Part shown: one piece after another, positions 1 through 11,951 of the stretch | How the letters are laid out: each line of letters opens with the position of its first letter | Numbering within the stretch: the first letter of the stretch is position 1 | Source of the DNA: Herbidospora cretacea | GTDB taxonomy: Bacteria; Actinomycetota; Actinomycetes; Streptosporangiales; Streptosporangiaceae | Length of the DNA stretch: 64,000 nucleotides | Direction of reading: 5' to 3' | Assembly: GCF_001570605.1 (NCBI RefSeq) | Contig: NZ_BBXG01000004.1 | Coordinates: 496,001 to 560,000 of the forward strand | Translations under genes and position numbers: made by a program | The notes under the pieces: generated by a model | What the model was told of the DNA's origin: nothing | The model's database searches: none | Seen by the model: only the letters and a program-made list of their open reading frames with translations

Positions 1-1677
1 CGCGTCGCCGACGGCGCGTACACGATCCCGGCCCTGCTGCTGGTGATGAGCCGCCGCCCCGACGACTTCCGGGGCGAGCTGCTCGGCGCCGACCTGTGCC
101 TGCGGACCGTGGGGCTGCTGCCCGCGCTGACCATGGTCAGGCAGGCGCTGCCGGTGGCGGCCGACTGGGCCGTGGTCGACCCGTCGGCGGCCCGGCGGCC
201 CGAGGACCCGCCGCCGGTGGACGAGAGCCGCGCCGTCGTGGCGGAACTGGTCGCCCGGGAGGGACCCGCCGCGGAGGCGGCCGTGCTGCTCGGCTTCTCC
301 TGGGCGCTGGCCGCGCTGCGCGACCACGCCGAGGCGCTGCACGCCGAGCTGACGGCCTCGTCCGACCCGGCCTACGACATGGCCGACCTGATGCGGCTGC
401 GCGCCAGGGAGGGCGCGGTCTACCACCACGGGTTCGAACTGGAGGGCCGGACGCTGGCCGCCTGGCTGACCGACGCCCGGACCGACCCGTCGGGCCTGCT
501 GGCCGCCCTGTCGCGGAGCAAGCTCGTCAAGCCCGGCCGTTCGGAGGCGAGCGCGCTGGTCAAGGGCCTGGTCGGCGAGCGCGGGCCGATGTTCCGGGTG
601 TTCTCGCCCGACGACCTCACAGTCATCCGCCGCTGGATCGACTCCCTCCCGGCCGCCCCCGCCCCGGCGGAGACGGCGGGAACCGGCGGCGGCCGGGCCA
701 CCCCGGCGACGGCGGCGGGTGTGGCCCGGGCCCTGCGGGCCGGACCCTGGTCCGCGGGCAGGGCCCCGGCCGACGTGCGGGAGGCCTACCACCTGCTGAT
801 GGTCCGCACCGACACCCCGGCGCTCCGCTCCTGGTGCCTGGAGTACGTGCAGGGCTGGCTGGCACGTTCCCGCTACGGCATGGACGGCGGCGCGATGCCG
901 CTGCCCCCGGTCTGGGGACGCGAGGGACTGCGCCCCTGGCTCCAGACCCAGCACGACCGGCACGGCGCGGAGTTCGAGCAGAACGCCGAGGTCCCGCTGC
1001 CCTCGCGGGAGGACGTCGTCGACGACACCGTGCAGACCGCGCCGCTGACGCTGATCGACGGGAGCTGGCTGCAGGGCTTCACCGACCACGAGCTCGCGTC
1101 GTCGGACATCGGCCACGCCCTCTTCCAGACCTACTGGGACGAGCTCGGCAACGGCCTGGCCAAGCTCAACCATCCGCTCATCTACCGGGCCGTGCTCAAG
1201 GAGATGGACGTCGACCTGCCGCCCACCGCGTCGCCCGAGTTCGCGCGCTGGCCGGGCTTCCGGGACGAGTCCTTCGAACTGCCCGTCTACTGGCTGTGCG
1301 TCGGGCGGTTCCCCCGCACCTTCCTCCCCGAGGTCCTCGGCCTCAACCTGGCCATGGAGCTGTCGGGGGTGGGCGGCACCTACCGCAGGGCCCGGCTGGC
1401 GCTGAAGCGCTACGGCTTCAACACGCGCTTCGTGGACATCCACAACACGATCGACAACGTCGCCACCGGCCACTCCGCGTGGGCGGCCGACGCGGTCGAC
1501 ATCCTCCTCGCCGGCCTGCCCGAGGCCCCCGGGCCGGGATCCCGGGCCGAGACCTGGGAGCGGGTCCGGGCGGGTTACCGATCGCTCAACCCGCCCAGCG
1601 GCCGGGGCGCACGCAGAGCCGCGCGCCGTGCCACCCGCCGCGGCACGCCGCTCTTCCCGTTCGCCGGCCGTCGGTGA
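1..1677 (+). CDS. Iron-containing redox enzyme, haem-oxygenase-like (HDO) family, 5'-truncated
   Basis: The frame is open from base 1 and the first visible residues already look like the inside of a folded domain, so the true start lies before the window; the GTG at 43 is only the first internal start codon. About residues 375-500 (window numbering) match the HDO family: DELGNG near 380 followed by LNHP, then FVDIHNTIDN near 478 and ATGHSAW. These supply the acidic and His ligands for a di-iron centre in the family. The N-terminal 60 residues align by eye with the later LPVYWLCVGRFPRTF region but lack its histidines, suggesting a degenerate first HDO-like copy. HDO enzymes oxidise amino acids or fatty acids (for example SznF, BesC, UndA); the substrate here is unknown. 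It lies 56 bp before the carbamoyltransferase and probably heads or continues the same operon. The C-terminal tail is Arg-rich. Confidence 0.78.
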   Translation, partial: RVADGAYTIPALLLVMSRRPDDFRGELLGADLCLRTVGLLPALTMVRQALPVAADWAVVDPSAARRPEDPPPVDESRAVVAELVAREGPAAEAAVLLGFSWALAALRDHAEALHAELTASSDPAYDMADLMRLRAREGAVYHHGFELEGRTLAAWLTDARTDPSGLLAALSRSKLVKPGRSEASALVKGLVGERGPMFRVFSPDDLTVIRRWIDSLPAAPAPAETAGTGGGRATPATAAGVARALRAGPWSAGRAPADVREAYHLLMVRTDTPALRSWCLEYVQGWLARSRYGMDGGAMPLPPVWGREGLRPWLQTQHDRHGAEFEQNAEVPLPSREDVVDDTVQTAPLTLIDGSWLQGFTDHELASSDIGHALFQTYWDELGNGLAKLNHPLIYRAVLKEMDVDLPPTASPEFARWPGFRDESFELPVYWLCVGRFPRTFLPEVLGLNLAMELSGVGGTYRRARLALKRYGFNTRFVDIHNTIDNVATGHSAWAADAVDILLAGLPEAPGPGSRAETWERVRAGYRSLNPPSGRGARRAARRATRRGTPLFPFAGRR

Positions 1678-1733
1678 CGCGCGTCCCGCCATCGAACCCT
1701 CGTACGGAGACTCGTACGGAGAGGAGCAGCACC

Positions 1734-3572
1734 ATGTCCGATCTCGTTCTCGGCATCTCGGCCTTCTACCACGACAGCGCCGCCGCCCTGGTCGCCGGCG
1801 GCGTGCCCGTCGCGGCGGCGCAGGAGGAGCGTTTCACCAGGAAACGGCACGACGCCGCGTTCCCGTCCAGGGCGGTGGAGTACTGCCTGGACGAGGCCGG
1901 GGTGAGCTTCGACGACATCTCCGCCGTCGCCTACTACGAGGACCCGCGGCTGAAGTTCCGCCGGGTGCTGGCCACCTTCGCGGGCGCGGCCCCGACCGCC
2001 TTCCCCTTCTTCCGCGACGCGCTGCCGCCCTGGCTGGCCAGGAACGGCAAACGGCACACCGACCGGACCGTGCACCGCGAGCTCCGGAAGCTCGGGCGGG
2101 GGCGGGTGCCGGAGGTCTCGGTCCGCCGCCACCACGAGTCGCACGCCGCCTCGGCGTTCTTCCCCAGCCCGTACGAGTCGGCCGCCGTGCTCTGCGTCGA
2201 CGGGGTGGGGGAGTGGGCGACCACCACCCTGTGGCACGGCCGGGGCACCGAGCTCACGCCCCTGTCCGAGCTGCGGTTCCCGCACTCGCTGGGGATGCTC
2301 TACTCCGCGTTCACCTATTTCTGCGGGTTCAAGGTCGACTCGGGCGAGTACAAGCTGATGGGCCTGGCCCCGTACGGCAGACCGCGCTACGCCGACCTCA
2401 TCCGCGACACGCTCATCGACATCAAGCCCGACGGCACCTTCCGCCTGGACGTGAGCCGCTTCGAGTACCTGCGCGGCCAGACCATGACGGGCGGCGCCTT
2501 CGAGAAGCTCTTCGGCGGGCCGCGCCGCGACCCCGAGGGGCGGCTCACCGAGCGCGAGTTCGACCTCGCCGCCTCCGTGCAGCAGGTCACCGAGGAGGTG
2601 ATGCTCCGGCTCGCCCGGACCGCGCGTGAGCGGACCGGAGAGTCGAGGCTCTGCCTGGCCGGCGGGGTGGCGCTCAACTGCGTGGCCAACGGCAAGATCA
2701 TCGACGCGGGGATCTTCGACGAGGTCTGGGTCCAGCCCGCCGCGGGCGACGCGGGCGGCGCGCTGGGAGCCGCCCAGGCCGTCGCGATGGAGCGCGGCGC
2801 CACCCGCGATCATCTCGGCACCGGGCACGACGCGATGGCCGGGTCGCTGCTGGGCCCCGCCTACGACGACGAGGAGATCGGCGCCTACCTGACCGCCAAC
2901 GGCATCCCGCACCGGCGGCTGGACCCCGGCCAGCTGGCCGCGCAGGTGGCGGAGGGGCTGGCCGACGGCAAGATCGTGGGCTGGTTCCAGGGGCGCATGG
3001 AGTTCGGGCCGCGCGCGCTCGGCGCCCGCTCGATCCTCGGCGATCCCCGGGACGCCCGGATGCAGTCGACGATGAACCTGAAGATCAAGTTCCGGGAGTC
3101 GTTCCGCCCCTTCGCGCCGGCCGTGCTGGCGGAGGACGCCAAGGACTACTTCGACCTCCGCCAGGAGAGCCCGTACATGCTGGTGGTGGCGCGGGTGGCG
3201 GCGGCGCAGCAGCTGGAGGTCCCCGAGTCCGGCGCGACGGGGCTGGACCTGCTCAAGGTGCGGCGCTCGACCATCCCGGCGGTCACCCACGTCGACCACT
3301 CCGCGCGGGTCCAGACCGTCGACGGGCGGAGCAACCCGCCCTACCACCGGCTGCTCACCGCGTTCAAGGCGAGGACCGGCTGCCCGGTGCTGGTCAACAC
3401 CTCCTTCAACGTCCGCGGGGAACCGATCGTGCGGACGCCCGAGGAGGCCTACGTCTGCTTCATGCGGACCGACATCGACATGCTCGCGATCGGCGGGTTC
3501 CTGCTGGACAAGAGCGAGCAGCCCGAGTGGTCGGAGCAGTCCGACTGGCGTACCGAAATCCCCCTGGACTGA
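1734..3572 (+). CDS. Carbamoyltransferase, NodU/CmcH/TobZ family
   Basis: A 612-residue enzyme of the usual family length that transfers a carbamoyl group from carbamoyl phosphate, through a carbamoyl-adenylate, to a hydroxyl of a small molecule. The open frame runs further upstream, but the ATG at 1734 preceded by GGAGAGGAG and beginning MSDLVLGISAFYHDSAAAL is the family N-terminus. The Kae1-like metal-binding motif HHESH is at residues 133-137, followed by CVDGVGEW. The C-terminal YrdC-like part contains NTSFNVRGEPIV. The nearby CarA and CarB can supply carbamoyl phosphate, and the nearby 2-oxoglutarate oxygenase can supply the acceptor hydroxyl (inference). Identity as a carbamoyltransferase is firm; the acceptor is not known. 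Confidence 0.93.
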   Translation: MSDLVLGISAFYHDSAAALVAGGVPVAAAQEERFTRKRHDAAFPSRAVEYCLDEAGVSFDDISAVAYYEDPRLKFRRVLATFAGAAPTAFPFFRDALPPWLARNGKRHTDRTVHRELRKLGRGRVPEVSVRRHHESHAASAFFPSPYESAAVLCVDGVGEWATTTLWHGRGTELTPLSELRFPHSLGMLYSAFTYFCGFKVDSGEYKLMGLAPYGRPRYADLIRDTLIDIKPDGTFRLDVSRFEYLRGQTMTGGAFEKLFGGPRRDPEGRLTEREFDLAASVQQVTEEVMLRLARTARERTGESRLCLAGGVALNCVANGKIIDAGIFDEVWVQPAAGDAGGALGAAQAVAMERGATRDHLGTGHDAMAGSLLGPAYDDEEIGAYLTANGIPHRRLDPGQLAAQVAEGLADGKIVGWFQGRMEFGPRALGARSILGDPRDARMQSTMNLKIKFRESFRPFAPAVLAEDAKDYFDLRQESPYMLVVARVAAAQQLEVPESGATGLDLLKVRRSTIPAVTHVDHSARVQTVDGRSNPPYHRLLTAFKARTGCPVLVNTSFNVRGEPIVRTPEEAYVCFMRTDIDMLAIGGFLLDKSEQPEWSEQSDWRTEIPLD

Positions 3573-3582
3573 TCGGAACGAC

Positions 3583-3729
3583 ATGCGCACCTTCCTGCTC
3601 TTCCTGCTCTACCACCTGGTGGTCACCCCGGCCGGGCTGCTCACCCGGCTGGTGCGCGACCCCCTGTCGCGGCGCGCGGACGCGGACGCGACCACCTACT
3701 GGATCCCTTCGGACCGGAGGCAGCGATGA
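3583..3729 (+). CDS. 48-residue membrane peptide resembling the C-terminus of SxtJ family proteins
   Basis: A short ORF between the carbamoyltransferase and the oxygenase, ATG at 3583, stop overlapping the next start (ATGA at 3726-3729). It begins with one hydrophobic helix (MRTFLLFLLYHLVV) and continues TPAGLLTRLVRDPL, then ends near TYWIPSDRR. From memory, SxtJ family membrane proteins, which commonly accompany carbamoyltransferases of this family, end with a very similar TPxGLxxRLxxxDPL...SYWI segment; here only that last helix and tail exist as a free-standing peptide. Coupled translation on both sides argues that it is real. It may anchor or assist the carbamoyltransferase at the membrane (inference). 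No catalytic residues are evident. Confidence 0.72.
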   Translation: MRTFLLFLLYHLVVTPAGLLTRLVRDPLSRRADADATTYWIPSDRRQR

Positions 3730-4682
3730 CCAACTTCCGGCGGATACTCCGCTACCAGATCGAGGACGGGGTCCGGGACATCCTGGGCAAGGAGATCACC
3801 GAGCGGGTCTCCAAGAGTTCCCTCGACTCCGACATCGACGACACGATCCTCGCGGGCATCGGCGCCCACGCTCTGCGCCGATACCTCCCCGGCGAGGTCC
3901 TGCACGGGATCGACCTGTTCACCGACTCGGGCAGCCACGCCCTGGTGGTGGCCAACCTCCCCACGCAGGAGAACCTGCCCGCGACCCCGGTGAACGGGTT
4001 CGGCGACGAGCCCGAGCTCGCGGTGACCAACGCCCTGCACCTGGGGCTGATCCGGCTGCTGCGCACCACGCCGTTCGCGGTCGACTTCGAGAACGACGGG
4101 CGTCTCATCCGCAACGTCGTGCCCAACCCGGCCGCGGCCGGGCTGACCAGCTCCTGGGGCGCCGACTCGGAGTTCTTCTGGCACTCCGACAACCCGCACC
4201 AGCCGTTCGGCATCCCCGGCTCGGACCCGCGCCCGTTCATCCCGCAGTACCTGACCTTCATGGCGCTGCGCAACGAGGAGCGGGTGCCGACCGAGCTGAC
4301 GGCGGTCGAGGACGTGGTCATCCGGCTCGACCAGGAGACCGTCGACCGGCTGACCGCCCCGGAGTTCGAGGTCAGGGCCCCCGCCTCCAACGACGGCGAG
4401 CGGACGCAGCCGCTCAGGAACACCTCCGTGCTCAGCTTCGACGCGGCCGGCCGCTACCGGGTGCGCTACGACCGGGGCTCCACCACCGGCCTGACCTCGG
4501 CGGCCGTCGAGGCGCTCGACCGCTGGTGCGAGGCGCTCGGGACGGTGCCGGCCGAGGAGCTGGTGCTGGAGTCGGGCGTGTTCATGGCCTTCGACAACTA
4601 CCGGGTGCTGCACCGCAGGCGCAAGTTCACGCCGGGGCCCGCGTCGGCGGCCCGCTGGCTGCGCCGCTGCTACGTCGCCTGA
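3726..4682 (+). CDS. Fe(II)/2-oxoglutarate-dependent oxygenase, TauD/clavaminate synthase-like
   Basis: A 318-residue protein of normal length for clavaminate synthase-like amino-acid hydroxylases. The iron-binding triad is visible: HSD at 153-155 within FFWHSDNPHQPF, and the distal His296 in DNYRVLHRRRKF, with the Arg-rich stretch just after it available for 2-oxoglutarate. The family hydroxylates or desaturates free amino acids (VioC, AsnO) or small molecules. Start overlaps the stop of the 48-residue peptide, so translation is coupled. Placed after the carbamoyltransferase, it most plausibly makes the hydroxyl that is later carbamoylated (inference). TauD-type taurine dioxygenase is less likely because the flanking motifs fit the amino-acid hydroxylase branch and no sulfonate genes are near. 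Confidence 0.85.
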   Translation: MTNFRRILRYQIEDGVRDILGKEITERVSKSSLDSDIDDTILAGIGAHALRRYLPGEVLHGIDLFTDSGSHALVVANLPTQENLPATPVNGFGDEPELAVTNALHLGLIRLLRTTPFAVDFENDGRLIRNVVPNPAAAGLTSSWGADSEFFWHSDNPHQPFGIPGSDPRPFIPQYLTFMALRNEERVPTELTAVEDVVIRLDQETVDRLTAPEFEVRAPASNDGERTQPLRNTSVLSFDAAGRYRVRYDRGSTTGLTSAAVEALDRWCEALGTVPAEELVLESGVFMAFDNYRVLHRRRKFTPGPASAARWLRRCYVA

Positions 4683-4715
4683 GCCCCACCGACCACGAAT
4701 CCAAGGAGAGTAGAG

Positions 4716-5975
4716 ATGCCGGGAACGTACCGGGTGGCAGTGATCGGCGGACGGCCGGCTCCCGTGGCGGGCGCCAAGGAGCTGGGCGTCGACGTCGTGC
4801 TCTTCCACGAGAAGGGCGCCTACGAGGAGTCGGTCCTCCAGCACTGCGAGCAGGTCGTGCACGTCTCCATCACCGACGGCCAGGCCATCCTCGACGTGCT
4901 CAAGCCGATGCACGAGGAGCGCCCCTTCGACCGGGTGCTCACCACGACCGAGCCCGCGGGCGAGTCGACCGGGTTCGTCGTGGACGCGCTGGGCCTGCCC
5001 GGCGTCAGCGAGGCGACGGCCCGCGCCCTCAAGAACAAGGTCCTCACCCGCGAGCTGCTCGACCGCCACGACCTGAGCCCGGTGCGCTACCGGCACGTCA
5101 CGAGCGTCGAGGACGTCGTGCGGTTCCAGGCCGAGATCGGCGACCGCGTCATCGTCAAGCCCGCCGACGGCGTGGCCAGCCTGCACATCCACCCGGTCGC
5201 CGGGCGGCAGGACGCCGAGCGGGCGTGGCGGGCGCTGGCGGAGGCGGGGGTCACGCTGGTGATCGCGGAGGAGTACCTGGAGGGCCCCGTCGTCAGCGTG
5301 GACTCCTTCTCCTTCGGCGGGCGGCACCTGCCGATCGGCTACTCCGAATACCGGATGAACGACCGCTACGTCGAGTGGGAGGTGAGCACCCCCAGCCGGG
5401 TCGCCGCCCCCCACCGGGAGGAGCTGTTCGAGCTGACCCGGCGGCTGCTCGACGCGGTCGGGCTGACCGAGGGGCCCTCGCACAGCGAGTTCGTGCTGAC
5501 CCCGAAGGGGCCGAGGGTGCTGGAGTCGCACGCCCGGCTGGCCGGCAGCGGCGCGCCCGAACTGGTCCGCCGCGCCTTCGGGCTCGACCTCAACCGCATG
5601 TTCCTCACCGTCCCGCTCGGGATCGACCCGCTGCCGGAGACCTCGCCGGAACCGCGCGGCGGCGCTGCCGTCCGGTTCTTCACCCCCGAGCCCGGCACGA
5701 TCACGGCCGTCGAGGTGGACGACGACGCGGCCGACGTGGTCAGGACCGTGCCCCCCGGCGAGGTGCCGCTGGTCTTCCTGCCCTACCTCGACGAGTTCAC
5801 CGACGTCGAGGTGGCGGCGGTGATCGGCAAGAACGCGGGGGACACCGTGCCGCCGCTGCTGACCGTGGCCGACTGCGTCTCCGGCTACGTGATCGCCTCC
5901 GGCGCCGACGCGGCGGACGCGGTGGCCCGGTGCGACCGGGCCAACGACAGGATCCACTTCCGGACGAGGCCGTGA
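4716..5975 (+). CDS. ATP-grasp ligase (amino-acid ligase type)
   Basis: A 419-residue protein with the ATP-grasp order: an N-terminal pre-ATP-grasp domain (GGRPAPVAGAKELGVD), an ATP lysine in DRVIVKPADGVASLH near residue 147, the EEYLEGPVVSVDSF strand near 190, and the metal-binding segment VLESHARLAGSG near 268. The usual Asn of the E-x-N-x-R motif is His here, as in some amino-acid ligases of this superfamily. Such enzymes join a carboxylate, activated as acyl phosphate, to an amine. AGGAGAG lies 6 bases before the ATG. It sits mid-operon; the second ATP-grasp gene at 6238 is a divergent paralogue, so two ligation steps are likely. Substrates cannot be inferred from the sequence. Confidence 0.85.
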   Translation: MPGTYRVAVIGGRPAPVAGAKELGVDVVLFHEKGAYEESVLQHCEQVVHVSITDGQAILDVLKPMHEERPFDRVLTTTEPAGESTGFVVDALGLPGVSEATARALKNKVLTRELLDRHDLSPVRYRHVTSVEDVVRFQAEIGDRVIVKPADGVASLHIHPVAGRQDAERAWRALAEAGVTLVIAEEYLEGPVVSVDSFSFGGRHLPIGYSEYRMNDRYVEWEVSTPSRVAAPHREELFELTRRLLDAVGLTEGPSHSEFVLTPKGPRVLESHARLAGSGAPELVRRAFGLDLNRMFLTVPLGIDPLPETSPEPRGGAAVRFFTPEPGTITAVEVDDDAADVVRTVPPGEVPLVFLPYLDEFTDVEVAAVIGKNAGDTVPPLLTVADCVSGYVIASGADAADAVARCDRANDRIHFRTRP

Positions 5976-6241
5976 CCACGATCGGTTCCGCCGAGATGGC
6001 GGACTCCGTCACCCAGCTGCGGACCGCCCGGCGGCTCGTCGCCGAACGCTCCACCGCCGACCAGTCGCTCACCCAGGCCGCCCTGCACCTGATCGACTGC
6101 GCCGCCGACGTGGTCAGCCGGTTGCCGGCCGGGGACCTGGAGTCGGCCTGCGAGGCGCTCGGCTCGGCGCGGGCGGCCGTGGTCTCGGCCACCTACGCCG
6201 TGCGGCGCATCCACGACCTGTCCAGGACGGAGGACGCATGA
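5972..6241 (+). CDS. Small helical protein of unknown function between two ATP-grasp genes
   Basis: An 89-residue ORF read from GTG at 5972, overlapping the preceding stop by GTGA, and ending in an ATGA overlap with the next gene. An in-frame ATG at 5996 is an alternative start giving 81 residues. The protein is predicted by composition to be nearly all alpha-helical (AADVVSRLPAGDLESAC..., many Ala, Arg, Leu), with no signal peptide, no membrane helix, and no DSL motif that would suggest an acyl or peptidyl carrier. Gene position and overlaps on both sides strongly support translation. A partner or scaffold for one of the ligases is possible but unproven. I do not recognise its family. Confidence 0.68.
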   Translation: MTTIGSAEMADSVTQLRTARRLVAERSTADQSLTQAALHLIDCAADVVSRLPAGDLESACEALGSARAAVVSATYAVRRIHDLSRTEDA

Positions 6242-7515
6242 GCGAGCACCCCGGCGAGCACATCGTGATCATCCACCGCTGGCGCGACCGGCAGGCGCTC
6301 TACCAGGACTACGTCGACCACGACGCCCACCGGGTCAGCTACGTCACCACGGAACTGGGCGTGGCCTCCGTGCCGGCCGCCGCGGCGGCGGTCCACGTCG
6401 TCCCGGCCACCGACCGCGTCCCCGACGTGCTCGGCGCGCTCGGCGAACTGACCGCCCTGTACGGCCCCCCGGCCCGGATCGTCGCCCTGAACGAGGGCGA
6501 CCTGGACATCGCGGCGCTGCTCAGGGAGCACGTGGGGTGCGGCGGGCAGGACACCCGGCGGCTGGCCCGCTTCCGCGACAAGCTGGTCATGGCCGACGTG
6601 ATCTCCGCCGCCGGGATCCCGGCCCCCGCCTACGCCGACGCCCCCGACGAGGAGGCCGTGCTGGCCTTCGCGGAGAAACACGGCTGGCCGCTGATCGTCA
6701 AGCCGAGGAACGGCACCGCCAGCAGGGACGTGGTCCGCCTCGGCTCGGCGGCCGACCTGGCCGCGCTGCGCCGCCTGCCGCCGGAACCCCGGCTGGTCCA
6801 GGAGTTCTGCGGCGACGCCGTCTACCACGTCGACGGGCTGTGGACCGGCGACCGGCTGGGCCCCTGGCGGGCCTCCCGCTACGTCAACACCTGCGTCGGC
6901 TTCACCAGGGGCGACGCCCTGGGCTCCGTCGAGGTCGACGACGCCGGGCTGCTGCCGGCGCTGGAGGAGTTCACCGCCGCCGTGGCGGGCGCGCTCAGCG
7001 ACGAGCCGTGGGTCTTCCACCACGAGGTGTTCGTCGGGACCGCCCCCGGCGGCGGCCCCCGGCTGACCTTCCTGGAGTCGGGCTACCGGGTCGGCGGCGC
7101 GGAGATCCCGTTCCTGTGGCGGGAGGTCCACGGCATCGACCTGATGCGCGCCGCCGTGGACATCCAGCTCGGCCGGCGGCCGGACCTGCCGGTGCCGGCG
7201 GAGTGGCGGACCGGCGGGTGGCTGCTGGTGCCGACGCCGGTGGCCGCGCCGTGCCGGGTCGTCGGCTGGGACCTGCCTGAACCGGCCACGCCGGGAGAGG
7301 GGCCGTACGCGCACGTGATCGCGCCGGTGGGCGACGTGATCCCGAAAGTCGGCGGATACGAGCACGTCGGGGCCCGGTTCCGGTTCCGGGGCGACTCCAG
7401 CGGGGACGTCGAACGGGCCGTGGTCCGGACGGCCGAGCGGTTCCACCTGGAGTGCGCGCCGCTGACCCCGGCGCTGACCCCGGCCGCCGTCCGCCACCAG
7501 GCGTGCGTCCGGTGA
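6238..7515 (+). CDS. Second ATP-grasp domain ligase
   Basis: A 425-residue ATP-grasp protein. Visible elements are the N-terminal domain ([18 protein letters not shown]), [14 protein letters not shown] near 85, the nucleotide lysine in [16 protein letters not shown] near 160, the [17 protein letters not shown] strand near 185, and the metal segment [13 protein letters not shown] near 282, where the usual Asn position is Tyr-Arg (E-S-G-Y-R). It differs considerably from the ATP-grasp protein at 4716, so the two probably act on different substrates. The ATG overlaps the upstream stop and its own stop overlaps carA by GTGA, so the whole block from 3583 to carA is translationally coupled. Likely role: peptide or amide bond formation in the cluster product (inference). 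Confidence 0.82.
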   Translation: MSEHPGEHIVIIHRWRDRQALYQDYVDHDAHRVSYVTTELGVASVPAAAAAVHVVPATDRVPDVLGALGELTALYGPPARIVALNEGDLDIAALLREHVGCGGQDTRRLARFRDKLVMADVISAAGIPAPAYADAPDEEAVLAFAEKHGWPLIVKPRNGTASRDVVRLGSAADLAALRRLPPEPRLVQEFCGDAVYHVDGLWTGDRLGPWRASRYVNTCVGFTRGDALGSVEVDDAGLLPALEEFTAAVAGALSDEPWVFHHEVFVGTAPGGGPRLTFLESGYRVGGAEIPFLWREVHGIDLMRAAVDIQLGRRPDLPVPAEWRTGGWLLVPTPVAAPCRVVGWDLPEPATPGEGPYAHVIAPVGDVIPKVGGYEHVGARFRFRGDSSGDVERAVVRTAERFHLECAPLTPALTPAAVRHQACVR

Positions 7516-8615
7516 CGGCGGCCGTGCTCGTCCTGGAGGACGGCCGCGTCTTCCGGGGCCGCGCCTTCGGGGCCGTGGGGGAGACCTTCGGCGAGGCGGT
7601 CTTCTCCACCGGCATGACCGGCTACCAGGAGATCCTGACCGACCCCTCGTACCACCGCCAGGTCGTGGTGATGACCTCGCCGCACGTCGGCAACACCGGG
7701 ATGAACGACGAGGACCCCGAGTCGGGCCGGATCTGGGTCGCCGGGTACGTCGTGCGCGACCCGGCGCGGGTCCCGTCCAGCTGGCGGTCCCGGCGGAGCC
7801 TGGACGAGGACCTGACGGCCCAGGGCGTCGTCGGCATCAGCGGCGTCGACACCCGGGCGCTCACCCGGCACCTGCGTGAGCGCGGCGCGATGAGGGTCGG
7901 CGTCTTCTCCGGCCCGGCGATCACGGACGCGGCCGCGATGCTCGGCCGGGTCCGCGCCGCGCCGGAGATGCTCGGCGCCGACCTGGCGCGGGAGGTCTCG
8001 ACCGCCGCACCCTACGTGGTCCCCGCACTCGGCCACCCGCGCTTCCGGGTGGCCGCCGTCGACCTGGGCCTCAAGTCGATGACCCCCCGGCGGATGGCCG
8101 AACGCGGCGTCGAGGTGCACGTGCTGCCGTCCACCGCGACGGTCGAGGAGGTCTACGCGCTGGAGCCGGACGGCGTCTTCCTGTCCAACGGCCCCGGCGA
8201 CCCCGACACCGCCGACCTGAGCGTGGTCCACGCCGCGCTGCGGCGGGGCACCCCGCTCTTCGGCATCTGCTTCGGCCACGAACTGCTGGGCCGCGCGCTC
8301 GGTTTCGCCACCTACAAGCTCAAATACGGCCATCGCGGGATCAACCAGCCGGTGCAGGACCGGATCACCCGGAAGGTCGAGATCACCGCGCACAACCACG
8401 GCTTCGCCGTGGACGCGCCGCTCGACGGCGCGACGGCCACGCCGTACGGGCGGGTCGAGGTCTCCCACGTCTGCCTCAACGACGGCGTCGTCGAGGGACT
8501 CGTGCTGCTCGACCGGCCGGCACTCAGCGTCCAGTACCACCCCGAGGCGGCGGCCGGGCCGCACGACGCGGGGCACCTGTTCGACCACTTCGTGGCGATG
8601 ATGGGGAGACGATGA
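7512..8615 (+). CDS. carA: Carbamoyl-phosphate synthase small (glutaminase) subunit
   Basis: A 367-residue protein of normal CarA length; it hydrolyses glutamine and passes ammonia to CarB. The N-terminal CarA domain is clear ([18 protein letters not shown]). The class I glutaminase triad is Cys253 ([10 protein letters not shown]), His343 and Glu345 (YHPEA). The residue four after the nucleophile, Gln in E. coli CarA (CLGHQ), is Glu257 here (codon GAA); this position contacts the substrate glutamine in the E. coli enzyme. GTG start at 7512 overlaps the previous stop. It lies inside a biosynthetic operon with no pyr genes beside it, so it is probably a second, cluster-dedicated copy feeding the carbamoyltransferase (inference; the housekeeping copy is not in this window). 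Confidence 0.93.
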   Translation: MTAAVLVLEDGRVFRGRAFGAVGETFGEAVFSTGMTGYQEILTDPSYHRQVVVMTSPHVGNTGMNDEDPESGRIWVAGYVVRDPARVPSSWRSRRSLDEDLTAQGVVGISGVDTRALTRHLRERGAMRVGVFSGPAITDAAAMLGRVRAAPEMLGADLAREVSTAAPYVVPALGHPRFRVAAVDLGLKSMTPRRMAERGVEVHVLPSTATVEEVYALEPDGVFLSNGPGDPDTADLSVVHAALRRGTPLFGICFGHELLGRALGFATYKLKYGHRGINQPVQDRITRKVEITAHNHGFAVDAPLDGATATPYGRVEVSHVCLNDGVVEGLVLLDRPALSVQYHPEAAAGPHDAGHLFDHFVAMMGRR

Positions 8616-8639
8616 CCCAGACGATGACAGGGAGACACC

Positions 8640-11924
<3,285 letters not shown>

Positions 11925-11951
<27 letters not shown>

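Noticed and set aside
96..1733. N-terminal extension of the carbamoyltransferase frame
   Set aside because: It is a shadow of the HDO gene; the family N-terminus and ribosome binding site are at 1734.
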